From Pisaster brevispinus (Eukaryota; Echinodermata; Asteroidea; Forcipulatida; Asteriidae), in the NCBI GenBank assembly GCA_023634235.1, contig JAMKCF010000007.1, positions 7,139,630 to 7,203,629 of the forward strand: a stretch of DNA of 64,000 bases. The letters run 5' to 3'. The position numbers were made by a program, and so were the translations under genes. Positions 61,901-63,816 of the stretch are shown one piece after another. How positions within the stretch are numbered: position 1 is the stretch's first letter; each line of letters opens with the position of its first letter. A model generated the notes under the pieces. That model made no database searches, was not told where the DNA came from, and worked only from the letters and a program-made list of their open reading frames with translations.

Positions 61901-63816
61901 CTTGCCCATGAACAGTGAACCAACCTGAAAGAGGACATCATAAATGTATATAAATAAAATGAAATACTGCTTAGTCTTCAATGAGGGACAAAAGAACAAT
62001 GGTGGTGGTAACTGAGGACCAAGGTAATGGCCATATCTTTTAGATCATGCTGCTTATTGTCTTAAATGCTACATTTAAGACCCAAAATGACCGTGCAATT
62101 TTTAATCAGACAACACTGACTATATTAGACATGTCAACTTTCTTTTACCAGGAACACATAAAAGATAAAACAACAACACACAAAAGAGCAAACGTTGCTG
62201 CAGCTCTGTATTTTGGTACCTTGTCCTGGTCAAATCTCTTTACATGTAATTTAAAACCTTCAGTGACACCCTCGGAATCTAAGCACATGCTTACACCATC
62301 GTACTGTCACCAACTGTGTGTATATAATGTATGAACACACTCTCTTTCAAATAGTTTAAACCATCTAATAAGAGCCTTCAGACTCAATAAAAGAACTTGC
62401 CAAGCCATTTGGAAGCAGCATGATTGCCAAAGGCACAACTGATTACAGCCAGTTTTGTTATTATCATTATTATGGAGGCAGTTAAAATGAGCCTAGGCTT
62501 GCAGGGAACAGCCCTGGATGTACTTAAGAATAGAGGGACAAAACAAGTGAACAGGACAAATTAAATTGATGAGGTCAGATATTTGAACCCTCAAAGCAAT
62601 GAAACCAAGAGTAGAACTACTTGAAGGAGAAAACAAATTGACATAACTGAAACAAAAGTTGTTTTGTCAGTGCGAAAACATTGCTTCTCCTAAAATAACA
62701 CTTCTGTTACGCGCGAGTTTAAAATTGTCAAAATGTTGTAGCCCAGATTTACCGGATTTACACACACACACCAAGTACGTGCTGGGATGTGACGTGTTAC
62801 AAACTGTGTGTATATAATGTATGAACACACTCTCTTTCAAATAGTTTCAACCATCTGATAAGAGCCTTCAGACTCAATAAAACATATTCCAACATATTCC
62901 AACTTGCCAAGCCATTTGGAAGCAACATGATTGCCAAAGGCACAACTGATTACAGTCAGGAGTGGCTATTGTTCCCAAGGCTCAGAGATTTTTCTCTACA
63001 ATTCCTATTGGAATTCTTAATCGGGCGGTAATTAATGGGTTTTAAAATTTGTTATCAAAGAATTAACCCAGGGTAATTTGACGTTGTCCATGCTATTTGG
63101 CTAGGTCTCTATAGGAAACTCGAAGATTTTCAAACTGATTTTTGGGTGGAGTACACAAAATCTGTTTACAAACAGACTGTTCAAAACAGAACAATGGCAT
63201 CATTGAGTGTTTGAATGGATTCTCAAGAGGATGAGCACAGTATACTGTTCCAAACGTCGAGACCACAACGGCTCTTTTCAGAACCAACATTCCTCCCAAA
63301 AGAGTTTTACAATTGGTTGTACATGAAGTTTACCAGCTATAGTTACTTCTTGTTTAAATGAAGTCAGTAATTATCAAGTAATAAACCACAAGGGAAGCTG
63401 ACTGGGTAAATTTGTAATAATTTCAGGTTGAACAAAGAAATATTGACGAGTGCGGAATTTGAACCAAAGACCTCTGGATCAACATGCCGGCGCTCAACCA
63501 ACTGAGCTACCTAGATATCAGAATTTGTCATGCAACATTGTTGAGTGGAGCGAAAGTTGTTCCTAACCTGGCACTGCAATGCACAGCCGGTCTCCACCAG
63601 CATAACATCCACCATCCTGAGACTGACACGCAGCATGCGATACTTGAAGTCTTCCTCCGTCGGGCAAGGCGTTGGGAAGAGCACCTCCCTGACCTGACAC
63701 TGTTGCTGCTTGACCATGTGCACACAGAGTTTGGATGTGATTGGCTGCTGGAGGTCGTCTAGGGGGTCGATGGCCAGGTGGACGAAGAGCTGGAGGAAGC
63801 TTGCCAGCGAGAGCAT
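10751..63816 (-). CDS. BLTP1: BLTP1 / KIAA1109 / tweek orthologue, C-terminal ~3/4 (43 exons)
   Basis: Bridge-like lipid transfer protein 1 is a giant rod of repeating beta-groove units. In other animals it is anchored in the ER and reaches the plasma membrane to carry glycerolipids (yeast Csf1, worm LPD-3, fly Tweek). Recognition rests on many conserved blocks: [100 protein letters not shown] and [20 protein letters not shown]. The C-terminal exons match the FSA_C (fragile-site-associated C-terminus) region. I joined 43 exons by GT-AG borders; all phases agree and the sum is 3,860 codons with stop. The gene continues past position 64000, where the N-terminal membrane anchor must lie. Disordered Ser/Pro-rich stretches sit in exons 2, 5, 7, 23 and 31. 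Exon numbers below count from 63816 downward and are local to this window. Confidence 0.97.
11075..11211. repeat. MITE with GATTTCACAAAG terminal inverted repeats
   Basis: About 137 bp. The left end GATTTCACAAAG is complemented by the right end CTTTGTGAAATC; internal TTAAGATGA segments also pair. It sits in the intron between exons 42 and 43. Confidence 0.7.
12517..12709 (-). CDS. BLTP1: BLTP1 window exon 42
   Basis: Encodes a Ser/Pro-rich linker then [18 protein letters not shown]. Acceptor TTTTTACAG, donor GTATGG. Confidence 0.94.
13418..13546 (-). CDS. BLTP1: BLTP1 window exon 41
   Basis: Encodes [18 protein letters not shown] then [20 protein letters not shown], a highly conserved C-terminal block. 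Acceptor TTTGCCAG, donor GTAGAG. Confidence 0.95.
14083..14345 (-). mobile_element. SINE, class II tRNA (Ser/Leu-like) derived
   Basis: The minus strand reads a head with GGCCGAATGGCTAAG and a box-B-like GGTTGAGTCCCGG, followed by a shared body (GCAGTGGCTGCTGAATGCA) and an A/T-rich end. Related copies lie near 20870, 30385, 40860 and 55825. Confidence 0.7.
14890..15042 (-). CDS. BLTP1: BLTP1 window exon 40
   Basis: Encodes [17 protein letters not shown] then [20 protein letters not shown]. Acceptor CTGCACAG, donor GTAAGT. Confidence 0.94.
15263..15445 (-). mobile_element. SINE, composite with central tRNA-like module
   Basis: Minus-strand copy: tRNA-like part CTAGATTGCTCAGTTGG with the shared leader CCCCGAACAAAG and tail TTTGTTCAACC. 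Truncated and diverged. Confidence 0.75.
16022..16204 (-). CDS. BLTP1: BLTP1 window exon 39
   Basis: Encodes [20 protein letters not shown] to [19 protein letters not shown]. Acceptor GATTCCAG, donor GTATGT. Confidence 0.94.
16495..16640 (-). mobile_element. SINE fragment, class II tRNA type
   Basis: Contains the box-B-like complement GGGATTCGAACCCACAC and the shared 'cttgcccaagagcacaa' body. Degenerate. Confidence 0.55.
16676..16880 (-). mobile_element. SINE, composite with central tRNA-like module
   Basis: Minus-strand copy with tRNA-like complement GAGCTATCTAGTCC and the leader piece GGAATCACACCCAAG; same family as 15263. Confidence 0.75.
17162..17425 (-). CDS. BLTP1: BLTP1 window exon 38
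   Basis: Encodes [38 protein letters not shown] and [19 protein letters not shown]. Acceptor TTTTTCAG, donor GTGAGT. Confidence 0.95.
18055..18412 (-). mobile_element. SINE, class II tRNA type, long copy
   Basis: Minus strand: GTGGCCGAGTGGTTAAAAG then GGTTCGAGTCCCGG (good box B), a long body with GTGTGTTTGGTTCACATAGC, ending near 18055. Same subfamily as 30385-30695. Confidence 0.75.
18517..18770 (-). CDS. BLTP1: BLTP1 window exon 37
   Basis: Encodes [39 protein letters not shown], then a Ser/Gly linker to ERLTVQ. Acceptor TGGCACCAG, donor GTAGGT. Confidence 0.95.
20146..20456 (+). mobile_element. SINE, composite with central tRNA-like module, plus a preceding tail copy
   Basis: The plus strand shows a tail module (CCCAGTCAGTTTCCCTTG at 20152) directly followed by a new leader (CCCAGGTTGTATCGTAAAC), the tRNA-like part (GATAGCTCAGTTGGTAGAGC) and TTTGTTCAAACCC. 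The tail-before-leader order suggests tandem insertion. Confidence 0.75.
20490..20676 (-). CDS. BLTP1: BLTP1 window exon 36
   Basis: Encodes [19 protein letters not shown] then [19 protein letters not shown] to ANTSHSR. Acceptor CTTTTTCAG, donor GTACAT. Confidence 0.93.
20870..21060 (-). mobile_element. SINE fragment, class II tRNA type
   Basis: Shares the body (GTGGCTGCTGAATGCA and the AAGGGCTTCGCCCGGG region, read on minus) with the copy at 14083; the tRNA-like head is cut short. Confidence 0.65.
21290..22025. repeat. Dispersed repeat related to 36825-37150, interrupted by exon 35
   Basis: The blocks CTGATCGAAACGTTGA and CATACAAAGTTTCAAA lie on one side of exon 35, and GGGGCGAAAATCATTGCC to GAGCAGTGCTTCTTTAAAAT on the other. 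The matching blocks in the 36825 copy are close together. Confidence 0.55.
21476..21585 (-). CDS. BLTP1: BLTP1 window exon 35
   Basis: Found because exons 34 and 36 do not join in phase. Encodes [18 protein letters not shown] then [18 protein letters not shown], aligning with the family's SKGGVVGG block. Acceptor ATTGACAG, donor GTGAGG. Sequence similar to the dispersed repeat at 36825-37150 lies on both sides of it. Confidence 0.88.
22145..22370 (-). CDS. BLTP1: BLTP1 window exon 34
   Basis: Encodes [16 protein letters not shown], a Ser/Gly/His run, then [19 protein letters not shown]. Acceptor TTTGTCAG, donor GTAAGA. Confidence 0.93.
23443..23649 (-). CDS. BLTP1: BLTP1 window exon 33
   Basis: Encodes a Ser/Pro-rich linker ([18 protein letters not shown] to GATSSAGK). 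Donor GTAAGT. Phase requires the weak acceptor CCACAAAG at 23650-23651; nearby GCAG and GTAG sites would shift the frame. Confidence 0.85.
24084..24242 (-). CDS. BLTP1: BLTP1 window exon 32
   Basis: Encodes [20 protein letters not shown] then [19 protein letters not shown]. Strong match to the family. Acceptor TCCAAACAG, donor GTGAAA. Confidence 0.95.
24447..24672 (+). mobile_element. SINE, composite with central tRNA-like module (best-preserved copy)
   Basis: Leader CCCAGGTTGTATCGTAAAC, then a tRNA-like unit at 24578-24649, then TTTCTTTGTTCAACCC. It sits 50 bp beyond the exon 31 donor, antisense to BLTP1. Confidence 0.8.
24578..24649 (+). other. tRNA-like cloverleaf inside SINE
   Basis: The acceptor arms GGCTAGA and TCTAGTC pair over 7 bp with one G-T. 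The D arm is TAGCTCAGTTGGTAGAGC. The T arm is GCAGG-TTCAAGT-CCTGC with 5 perfect pairs. The loop contains GTTAA, as in a GTT (Asn) anticodon, but the anticodon stem is poor. Probably a SINE part, not a working tRNA gene. Confidence 0.6.
24722..25084 (-). CDS. BLTP1: BLTP1 window exon 31
   Basis: Encodes [20 protein letters not shown], then [18 protein letters not shown] and a low-complexity [11 protein letters not shown] run (about 24820-24860). Acceptor AACTCCAG, donor GTGAGT. Confidence 0.94.
25222..25374 (-). CDS. BLTP1: BLTP1 window exon 30
   Basis: Encodes [18 protein letters not shown] then [20 protein letters not shown], a hallmark block of the family. Acceptor TATGTCCAG, donor GTGAGT. 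Confidence 0.95.
25668..25840 (+). mobile_element. SINE, second tRNA-derived family
   Basis: tRNA-like head with GTGGTCTTGTGGTAAGAC and a perfect box B GGTTCGAACCC, then a body ending AGGGTAAAACCAAAAATAAA. Other copies near 30150, 33590, 51935 and 55262. Confidence 0.75.
25968..26222. repeat. Foldback MITE, GGGCCCAATTTC family, diverged
   Basis: Left end ATTTTATAGAGCTGCTTAA pairs with right end AAAGCAGTGCTATGAAATTG then GGCCC. The interior differs from other copies. Confidence 0.55.
26317..26443 (-). CDS. BLTP1: BLTP1 window exon 29
   Basis: Encodes [19 protein letters not shown] to SSSATPK. Acceptor TATGGCAG, donor GTGAGT. The longer frame covering this stretch on the same strand is out of phase. 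Confidence 0.93.
27296..27370. repeat. Local duplicate of the exon 28 donor region
   Basis: Sequence around 27296-27370 (ACTAAGAAACTCTC, GTACACAACTTACC, ACAGGCAGG) repeats at 27488-27575 (ATTAAGAAACTCTA, GTACACAAACTTACC, ACAGGCAGA), where it contains the real exon 28 end. The spacing is about 192 bp. Confidence 0.8.
27390..27475. repeat. Segment duplicated at 28410-28495
   Basis: Both segments contain ATACAAATATTAAATGCAA, CCTGATTAATAACA and GGACAGTCTGCACG-type stretches in the same order. A shorter third piece is near 28020. Confidence 0.75.
27555..27706 (-). CDS. BLTP1: BLTP1 window exon 28
   Basis: Encodes [18 protein letters not shown] to [12 protein letters not shown] and LSCLPVSK. Donor GTAAGT. 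The acceptor (TTTATTACTAG) lies at the edge of a SINE-family tail that starts at 27707, and the donor region has a local duplicate near 27360. Confidence 0.93.
27707..27985 (-). mobile_element. SINE, composite with central tRNA-like module, abutting exon 28
   Basis: Full-length copy: on minus, a leader from 27985, the tRNA-like unit (GGATAGCTCAGTTGGTAGAG), TTTGTTCAAACCC, then the tail CCCAGTCAGTTTCCCTTG and GGTTTATTACTAG at 27707. The tail's last AG is used as the exon 28 acceptor. Confidence 0.85.
28500..29347. other. Intron sequence, no gene seen
   Basis: Intron between exons 27 and 28. Apart from the duplicated segment ending near 28495, I recognise nothing here; the same-strand frame over 29130-29347 is readthrough from exon 27. 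Confidence 0.5.
29348..29435 (-). CDS. BLTP1: BLTP1 window exon 27
   Basis: Encodes [20 protein letters not shown] then TSLSTTQAT. Near-identical to the vertebrate block. Acceptor ATTTTACAG, donor GTAAGA. Confidence 0.95.
29899..30081 (-). CDS. BLTP1: BLTP1 window exon 26
   Basis: 61 codons, phase 0: [16 protein letters not shown] to [17 protein letters not shown]. Acceptor GTACACAG, donor GTACTA. Confidence 0.93.
30150..30300 (-). mobile_element. SINE fragment, second tRNA-derived family
   Basis: The plus strand reads TTTGGTTTTTCCCTTACTC, AGTACTGTATGCTTAGTGC and CACAGGCAATCACTCGGG, the complement of the body of the 25668 element; the tRNA head is missing. Confidence 0.6.
30385..30695 (-). 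mobile_element. SINE, class II tRNA type, long copy
   Basis: Same subfamily as 18055-18412: CACACTGGGGTTAACCCC, GTGTTCTGGGTTCTTT and the tRNA-like complement TAACCACTCGGCC. Confidence 0.75.
31068..31239 (-). CDS. BLTP1: BLTP1 window exon 25
   Basis: Encodes [20 protein letters not shown] to [11 protein letters not shown]. Acceptor GTTATAG, donor GTAATA. Confidence 0.92.
31535..31690 (+). mobile_element. SINE, fourth tRNA-like family
   Basis: Box-B-like CCTGGTTCGAATCCTGC followed by a body with GAATTGGGTTCTCAGTCCC and GGGGTTTTCCTCCC. Copies at 50865 (plus) and 46000 (minus). Confidence 0.65.
31799..32002 (-). CDS. BLTP1: BLTP1 window exon 24
   Basis: Encodes [15 protein letters not shown] then [19 protein letters not shown]. 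Acceptor ATCCACAG, donor GTGAGT. Confidence 0.94.
32120..32235 (+). mobile_element. Degenerate SINE fragment, composite family
   Basis: Weak match: GGGCTTGATATTCAGTTGC, TGTTCAAATCCCATTCTAGT, then TCTGTTTAACC. Confidence 0.45.
32600..32974 (-). CDS. BLTP1: BLTP1 window exon 23
   Basis: Encodes [19 protein letters not shown], then [20 protein letters not shown], an Arg-rich [10 protein letters not shown] and an acidic [10 protein letters not shown] tail. Acceptor ATCAACAG, donor GTAAAA. Confidence 0.93.
33590..33815 (-). mobile_element. SINE, second tRNA-derived family
   Basis: Minus-strand copy: complement of box B GGGATTCGAACC, AGAGCAGATGTCTAAACCAC, then the body end GGTAAAAACCAAAATAAT. Confidence 0.7.
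33922..34096. repeat. Foldback MITE, GGGCCCAATTTC family
   Basis: Full length, ends GGGCTCAATTTCATAGAGC and GCTCTATGAAATTGGGCCC; internal GAGCAGGATACCAGTCACA and TTATTCTGGTAAGCATAAT. Confidence 0.85.
34172..34300. repeat. Near-perfect hairpin MITE (GGCCGTGTCCGAAACGGC)
   Basis: Two ~57-bp arms starting GGCCGTGTCCGAAACGGC are inverted around a ~14-bp A/T-rich loop. The arms hold CTACAGCTACGGCTAGATC-type repeats and many CpGs. Confidence 0.85.
34690..35005. repeat. 18-bp minisatellite (GAGCCNGAGCCCAAGCCA)
   Basis: About 17 tandem units of an 18-bp motif, GAGCCGGAGCCCAAGCCA and variants. It has no stop in several frames on either strand, giving PEPKPE-type or Gly/Ser-type frames. It lies in the longest BLTP1 intron with no splice-linked exon. 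Confidence 0.85.
35089..35190. repeat. Half copy, GGGCCCAATTTC MITE family
   Basis: Left half only: ACCCAATTTCATGAAGCTGC to CAGTCACAAATTGCACAT. Confidence 0.7.
35300..35397. repeat. Short tandem duplication (~50 bp)
   Basis: The phrase ATTAATAATGTTACACTATT followed by GTGGTATCCTG-type sequence appears twice in a row. Confidence 0.75.
35621..35870. repeat. GGGCCCAATTTC MITE plus adjoining partial copy
   Basis: A full copy ends GAAATTGGGCCC at 35813. A second left end (GGGCTTAAATTTATAGAGG) starts at once and is cut off near 35870. Confidence 0.75.
36050..36118 (-). mobile_element. SINE fragment, composite family
   Basis: Only GGCTTGAACAAAGAC, GCAGGACTTGAACC and ACCTCCGGATAACGT remain. Confidence 0.6.
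36825..37150. repeat. Dispersed repeat with CTGATCGAAACGTTGA motif
   Basis: Shares CTGATCGAAACGTTGA, CCAGAACCACC and GAGAGTCATTGC-type blocks in order with 21290-22025, and its first part with 63230-63300. Probably an old transposon of unidentified class. Confidence 0.6.
38770..38906 (-). CDS. BLTP1: BLTP1 window exon 22
   Basis: Encodes a basic Ser/Gly/Pro-rich piece, [17 protein letters not shown] to GTKAFA. Acceptor GCTATGCAG, donor GTAAGT. The intron that follows (32975-38769) is the longest in the window. Confidence 0.9.
39839..39962 (-). CDS. BLTP1: BLTP1 window exon 21
   Basis: Encodes [20 protein letters not shown] then [18 protein letters not shown], a charged helical stretch. Acceptor TTCTTTAG, donor GTCAGA. 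Confidence 0.92.
40305..40556. repeat. TIR element, CAGGGATGTGA family
   Basis: Ends CAGGGATGTGA and TCACATCCCTG; interior GCTTGCGAGGGCTAAAAATT and GAGCTCGAAGCCTACTT. Second copy at 58165-58475. Confidence 0.85.
40635..40756 (-). CDS. BLTP1: BLTP1 window exon 20
   Basis: Encodes [20 protein letters not shown] to [10 protein letters not shown]. Acceptor TTTTTGAAG (unusual A before AG), donor GTACAT. Phases fit exons 19 and 21. Confidence 0.88.
40860..40965 (-). mobile_element. SINE fragment, class II tRNA type
   Basis: Shows AGCTCAAGGACACAAGTGTC and the box-B-like complement CCAGGACTCGCACCCACA, followed by a degenerate head. Confidence 0.6.
41003..41223 (-). CDS. BLTP1: BLTP1 window exon 19
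   Basis: Encodes [38 protein letters not shown], then an acidic [10 protein letters not shown] stretch. Acceptor TACCCTAG, donor GTGAGT. Confidence 0.94.
41252..41440. repeat. Foldback MITE, GGGCCCAATTTC family
   Basis: Ends GGGCCCAATGCCAATGAGC and TATCAAATTGGGCCT; full interior present. It starts 29 bp beyond exon 19, inside its acceptor-side intron. Confidence 0.8.
42270..42410 (-). mobile_element. Worn LINE fragment related to 44100-44480
   Basis: Shares GGCAAGGAGTT, AAGAGATGCAGT and AAAGCTGTT with the fragment near 44290 in the same order; frame lost. Confidence 0.4.
42629..42785. repeat. MITE with inverted TTAGGATTAATC segments
   Basis: Ends GATTTCACGAAACGC and GTTTGGTGAAATC. Arms carry CTAACTTAGGATTAATC and its complement, so the whole unit folds back. 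Confidence 0.8.
43051..43246 (-). CDS. BLTP1: BLTP1 window exon 18
   Basis: Encodes [19 protein letters not shown] then [20 protein letters not shown] to WKPQTYK. Acceptor ACTACTAG. The only donor that keeps phase is the weak GTCTTG; a better-looking GTGAAT a few bases on breaks the frame. Confidence 0.88.
43393..43869. repeat. pogo/Tigger-like non-autonomous TIR element
   Basis: The left end AGTCGACTCTCGTTAATACG and right end CGTATTAACGAGAGTCGACTG are flanked by TA on both sides, as in Tc1/mariner-pogo insertions. The 477-bp interior has repeated GATACGAG/AATACGAG units and no transposase frame. Confidence 0.8.
44100..44480 (-). mobile_element. Non-LTR retrotransposon ORF2 C-terminal remnant
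   Basis: The minus strand reads [17 protein letters not shown] then [11 protein letters not shown], the usual end of jockey-type reverse-transcriptase proteins. Upstream it is full of stops. Truncated. Confidence 0.65.
44608..44801 (-). CDS. BLTP1: BLTP1 window exon 17
   Basis: Encodes [19 protein letters not shown] to [12 protein letters not shown]. Acceptor TTGTTCAG, donor GTATGT. Confidence 0.94.
45014..45110 (-). CDS. BLTP1: BLTP1 window exon 16
   Basis: Encodes [14 protein letters not shown] then [18 protein letters not shown], one of the most conserved blocks of the family. Acceptor AGTCTCAG, donor GTGAGT. Confidence 0.93.
45336..45515. repeat. Foldback MITE, GGGCCCAATTTC family, right end lost
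   Basis: Starts GGGCCCAGTTTCATAGTGC; interior TTACCAGAATAAGG and ACATGTACC in reverse orientation; no clear right terminus. Confidence 0.65.
45602..45756 (-). CDS. BLTP1: BLTP1 window exon 15
   Basis: Encodes [15 protein letters not shown] to [18 protein letters not shown]. Acceptor AATCACAG, donor GTAAGT. No ATG-to-stop frame marks it; found from conserved blocks and borders. Confidence 0.92.
46000..46160 (-). mobile_element. SINE, fourth tRNA-like family
   Basis: Complement of the 31535 unit: GGGAGAAAAACCCAA, GGGACTGAAAACCCAATCC and GGTGGGATTTGAACC. Confidence 0.6.
46232..46331 (-). CDS. BLTP1: BLTP1 window exon 14
   Basis: Encodes [17 protein letters not shown] then [16 protein letters not shown]. 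Acceptor ATTGCAG, donor GTAAGG. Confidence 0.92.
46996..47127 (-). CDS. BLTP1: BLTP1 window exon 13
   Basis: 44 codons, phase 0: [18 protein letters not shown] to VSLLVKLK. Acceptor ATTGACAG, donor GTACGT. The acceptor and first ~20 coding bases recur 119 bp upstream in transcript sense. Confidence 0.92.
47228..47293. repeat. Duplicate of exon 13 acceptor and 5' codons
   Basis: CCACTAGGTTGACTAGATTC then TGTCAATTTAAGTC repeats 47109-47173 (CCACTAAGTTGACTAAATCC then TGTCAATTTAGGTC) at a 119-bp spacing. The copy's first codons contain an in-frame stop, so it looks like a dead duplicate. Confidence 0.85.
47366..47821 (-). CDS. Open frame in BLTP1 intron: possible nested gene or transposon ORF
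   Basis: 151 codons from an ATG ([19 protein letters not shown]). Thr/Asn-rich N-terminal half, a basic-acidic stretch [20 protein letters not shown], and a short heptad-like helix [15 protein letters not shown]. The same frame is open to 48013 upstream. It does not fit BLTP1: exons 12 and 13 join in phase without it. I recognise no family. The last ~30 residues overlap an AATAAA (minus, 47444-47449) and may not be coding. Confidence 0.3.
   Translation of the reverse strand: MDVAEMADAVENRTKNTKNTRSATRTNTTCTTNVNACKPNHGSTNVPTMAAATGTEQSTATVPLPGSSKETSLNKRPLSRKNKDDKGLKEDKGLLAKVAKLEKLLEQQATNAQTFYRNNEIESYNKTKSHMQKFHLVLCVLIVMMCKFIAV
47951..47993. promoter_or_regulatory. Promoter-like CpG patch with NRF-1-like and TCTCGCGAGA palindromes
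   Basis: TGCGCATGCGCG at 47951-47962 matches the NRF-1 site. TCTCGCGAGA at 47984-47993 is a known animal core-promoter palindrome. Both lie 130-170 bp upstream of the ATG at 47821 and stand out from AT-rich surroundings. Confidence 0.45.
48112..48357 (-). CDS. BLTP1: BLTP1 window exon 12
   Basis: 82 codons, phase 0: [15 protein letters not shown] to [14 protein letters not shown]. Acceptor TTTACAG, donor GTGAGT. A 32-bp minisatellite starts within a few bases of the acceptor. Confidence 0.92.
48361..48530. repeat. 32-bp minisatellite next to the exon 12 acceptor
   Basis: Unit GATACATGAAACAGTTGAGG plus AAATCAAACATT recurs with starts at 48393, 48425, 48457 and 48489, with partial units at both ends. 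Confidence 0.9.
48946..49068 (+). mobile_element. SINE, composite family, plus strand
   Basis: GGGCTAGATAGCTCAGTTGG with a small insertion in the anticodon region, then TTTCTTTGTTCAACCCC. Confidence 0.7.
49325..49600 (-). mobile_element. SINE, composite family
   Basis: Minus-strand near-full copy: tRNA-like complement GAGCTATCTAGCC, leader complement CGCCCAAGTTTACGATTC, end GGGATGCCACTTTTTAT. Confidence 0.8.
49708..49830. repeat. Short variant of the GGGCCCAATTTC MITE
   Basis: Ends GGGCCCATACTTTATGGC and GCGCAATGAAATTGGGCCC, interior different and short (123 bp). Confidence 0.65.
49946..50035 (-). CDS. BLTP1: BLTP1 window exon 11
   Basis: 30 codons, phase 0: [20 protein letters not shown] to FNSK. 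Acceptor CATTGCAG, donor GTAAAC. Confidence 0.9.
50152..50569 (-). CDS. BLTP1: BLTP1 window exon 10
   Basis: 139 codons: [18 protein letters not shown] through [20 protein letters not shown] to [10 protein letters not shown]. Acceptor TTATTACAG, donor GTAAGT. The long frames on the opposite strand here are shadows. Confidence 0.94.
50865..51010 (+). mobile_element. SINE, fourth tRNA-like family
   Basis: GACCCTGGTTCGAATCCTGG, then AGATTGGGTTTTTCAGTTCC and GGGTTTTCCC. Confidence 0.65.
51622..51715 (-). CDS. BLTP1: BLTP1 window exon 9
   Basis: Short exon encoding [16 protein letters not shown] then [14 protein letters not shown]. 2 nt at each end are shared with neighbouring codons. Acceptor CAATTAG, donor GTAAGT. 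Confidence 0.92.
51935..52070. mobile_element. SINE, second tRNA-derived family, rearranged
   Basis: Minus-strand tRNA-like part (GGATTCAAACCCAAGACC, CAGAGCAAATGTCGTACC) is followed by a plus-strand body piece (TTTTTTCACAGAACTCGGG), so the copy is internally inverted. Confidence 0.55.
52201..52222. repeat. Homopolymer G run
   Basis: A run of G of about 14 preceded by GGGGAGG; likely prone to slippage and sequencing error. Confidence 0.7.
52704..52930 (-). CDS. BLTP1: BLTP1 window exon 8
   Basis: Encodes [12 protein letters not shown], then the groove-type strand [20 protein letters not shown], ending KHLLPTP. Acceptor TTTGCAG, donor GTAACC. Confidence 0.93.
52960..53210. mobile_element. Two SINEs of the composite family in head-to-head inverted order
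   Basis: Minus-oriented copy 52960-53060 (GTTGAACAAGGACAAATTG, TCATCTAGCCC) then plus-oriented copy 53075-53210 (TTAATCCGGATGTCGCTGG, TTCTTTGTTTAACCC, CCCAGTCAGTTTGACTTG). The tRNA parts face each other. Confidence 0.7.
53407..55103 (-). CDS. BLTP1: BLTP1 window exon 7 (largest)
   Basis: 565 codons plus 2 nt. Starts [17 protein letters not shown], which is conserved, followed by [13 protein letters not shown]. The middle is a long Ser/Pro/Gly-rich disordered linker, then beta-type sequence such as [15 protein letters not shown], ending SSTLEYR. Acceptor CTCTTGTAG, donor GTAAAT. Confidence 0.95.
55262..55345 (-). mobile_element. SINE fragment, second tRNA-derived family
   Basis: AGTGGGATTCGAACCCACGA, CTAGAGCAAAAGACTTAACA, CCACCGAGAATGCC. 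It lies in the intron between exons 6 and 7. Confidence 0.65.
55520..55703 (-). CDS. BLTP1: BLTP1 window exon 6
   Basis: Encodes [18 protein letters not shown] to [10 protein letters not shown]. Acceptor TTCTAAAG, donor GTCAGT. Phase joins AGVQ of exon 5 to SGLNPV. Confidence 0.92.
55825..56105 (+). mobile_element. SINE, class II tRNA type, plus strand
   Basis: GTGTGTTGTGGCCGAGCAGT, CTCTGGTGTTCTGATTAGC, then AAGCAAGACACTTAACC and a body with GTAAACCCATACAAGGTGC. Confidence 0.65.
56650..57494 (-). CDS. BLTP1: BLTP1 window exon 5 (large)
   Basis: 281 codons plus 2 nt. Starts [19 protein letters not shown]. Contains a beta-rich block ([18 protein letters not shown]) then a Ser/Pro-rich linker and [15 protein letters not shown]. 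Acceptor GTGTGCAG, donor GTAAGT. Confidence 0.95.
57545..58150 (+). mobile_element. CR1/L2-like LINE reverse-transcriptase C-terminal remnant
   Basis: The plus strand reads [19 protein letters not shown], then [29 protein letters not shown], then [19 protein letters not shown] and [14 protein letters not shown] before a stop at 58047. There is at least one frameshift or stop near 57700. The 3' end closes with ACAAATGTCCATTATCATTA. It sits antisense in the intron after exon 4. Confidence 0.8.
58165..58475. repeat. TIR element, CAGGGATGTGA family, second copy
   Basis: Ends CAGGGATGTGA and TCACATCCCTG; longer than the 40305 copy through an expanded ATT run and a G run (about 58370-58430). Confidence 0.85.
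58530..58704 (-). CDS. BLTP1: BLTP1 window exon 4
   Basis: Encodes [20 protein letters not shown] and onward to SVSVPQ. Acceptor TTCGTACAG, donor GTATAG. A SINE tail (GGTTTATTACTAG) lies about 30 nt upstream of the acceptor in transcript sense. Confidence 0.92.
58733..59135 (-). mobile_element. SINE, composite family, split by a LINE 3' end
   Basis: The tail and tRNA-like part (58733-58870) and the leader part (59015-59135, ATCACACCCAAATTTACGAT) belong to one unit. Between them lies ~140 bp ending GGCGCTTTACAAATGTC and an ATT run, typical of a LINE 3' end. Confidence 0.75.
59274..59385 (-). CDS. BLTP1: BLTP1 window exon 3
   Basis: Encodes a Ser/Gln-rich start then [18 protein letters not shown]. 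Phase 1 in, phase 2 out. Acceptor TTGCAG, donor GTGAGT. Confidence 0.9.
60229..61924 (-). CDS. BLTP1: BLTP1 window exon 2 (large)
   Basis: 565 codons plus 1 nt. Starts [19 protein letters not shown]. It holds the family's Cys-rich [10 protein letters not shown] motif (about 61580-61625), a long Ser/Pro-rich probably disordered middle, and an acidic [13 protein letters not shown] run near 60315-60355. Donor GTAAGT after VAQ. Confidence 0.95.
62047..63080. repeat. Direct duplication (62310-62453 and 62800-62958) in the intron between exons 1 and 2
   Basis: Both copies hold AACTGTGTGTATATAATGTA, TGAACACACTCTCTTTC, AGCCTTCAGACTCAATAAAA and TGATTGCCAAAGGCACAACT; spacing about 490 bp. The second copy has a small CATATTCCAA tandem insertion. 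The remaining sequence is unrecognised. Confidence 0.8.
63376..63520 (-). mobile_element. SINE, composite family, truncated
   Basis: Tail AGTAATAAACCACAAGGG, then GGTTGAACAAAGAAATATTG and AACTGAGCTACCTAG; ends about 45 bp before the exon 1 donor. Confidence 0.75.
63568..63816 (-). CDS. BLTP1: BLTP1 window exon 1
   Basis: 83 codons, phase 0 at both ends. Starts [18 protein letters not shown] and ends TGCALQCQ, joining to VGSLFMGK of exon 2. Acceptor CTCTCCAG, donor GTTAGG. The methionine is internal: there is an acceptor just before it. Confidence 0.93.
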
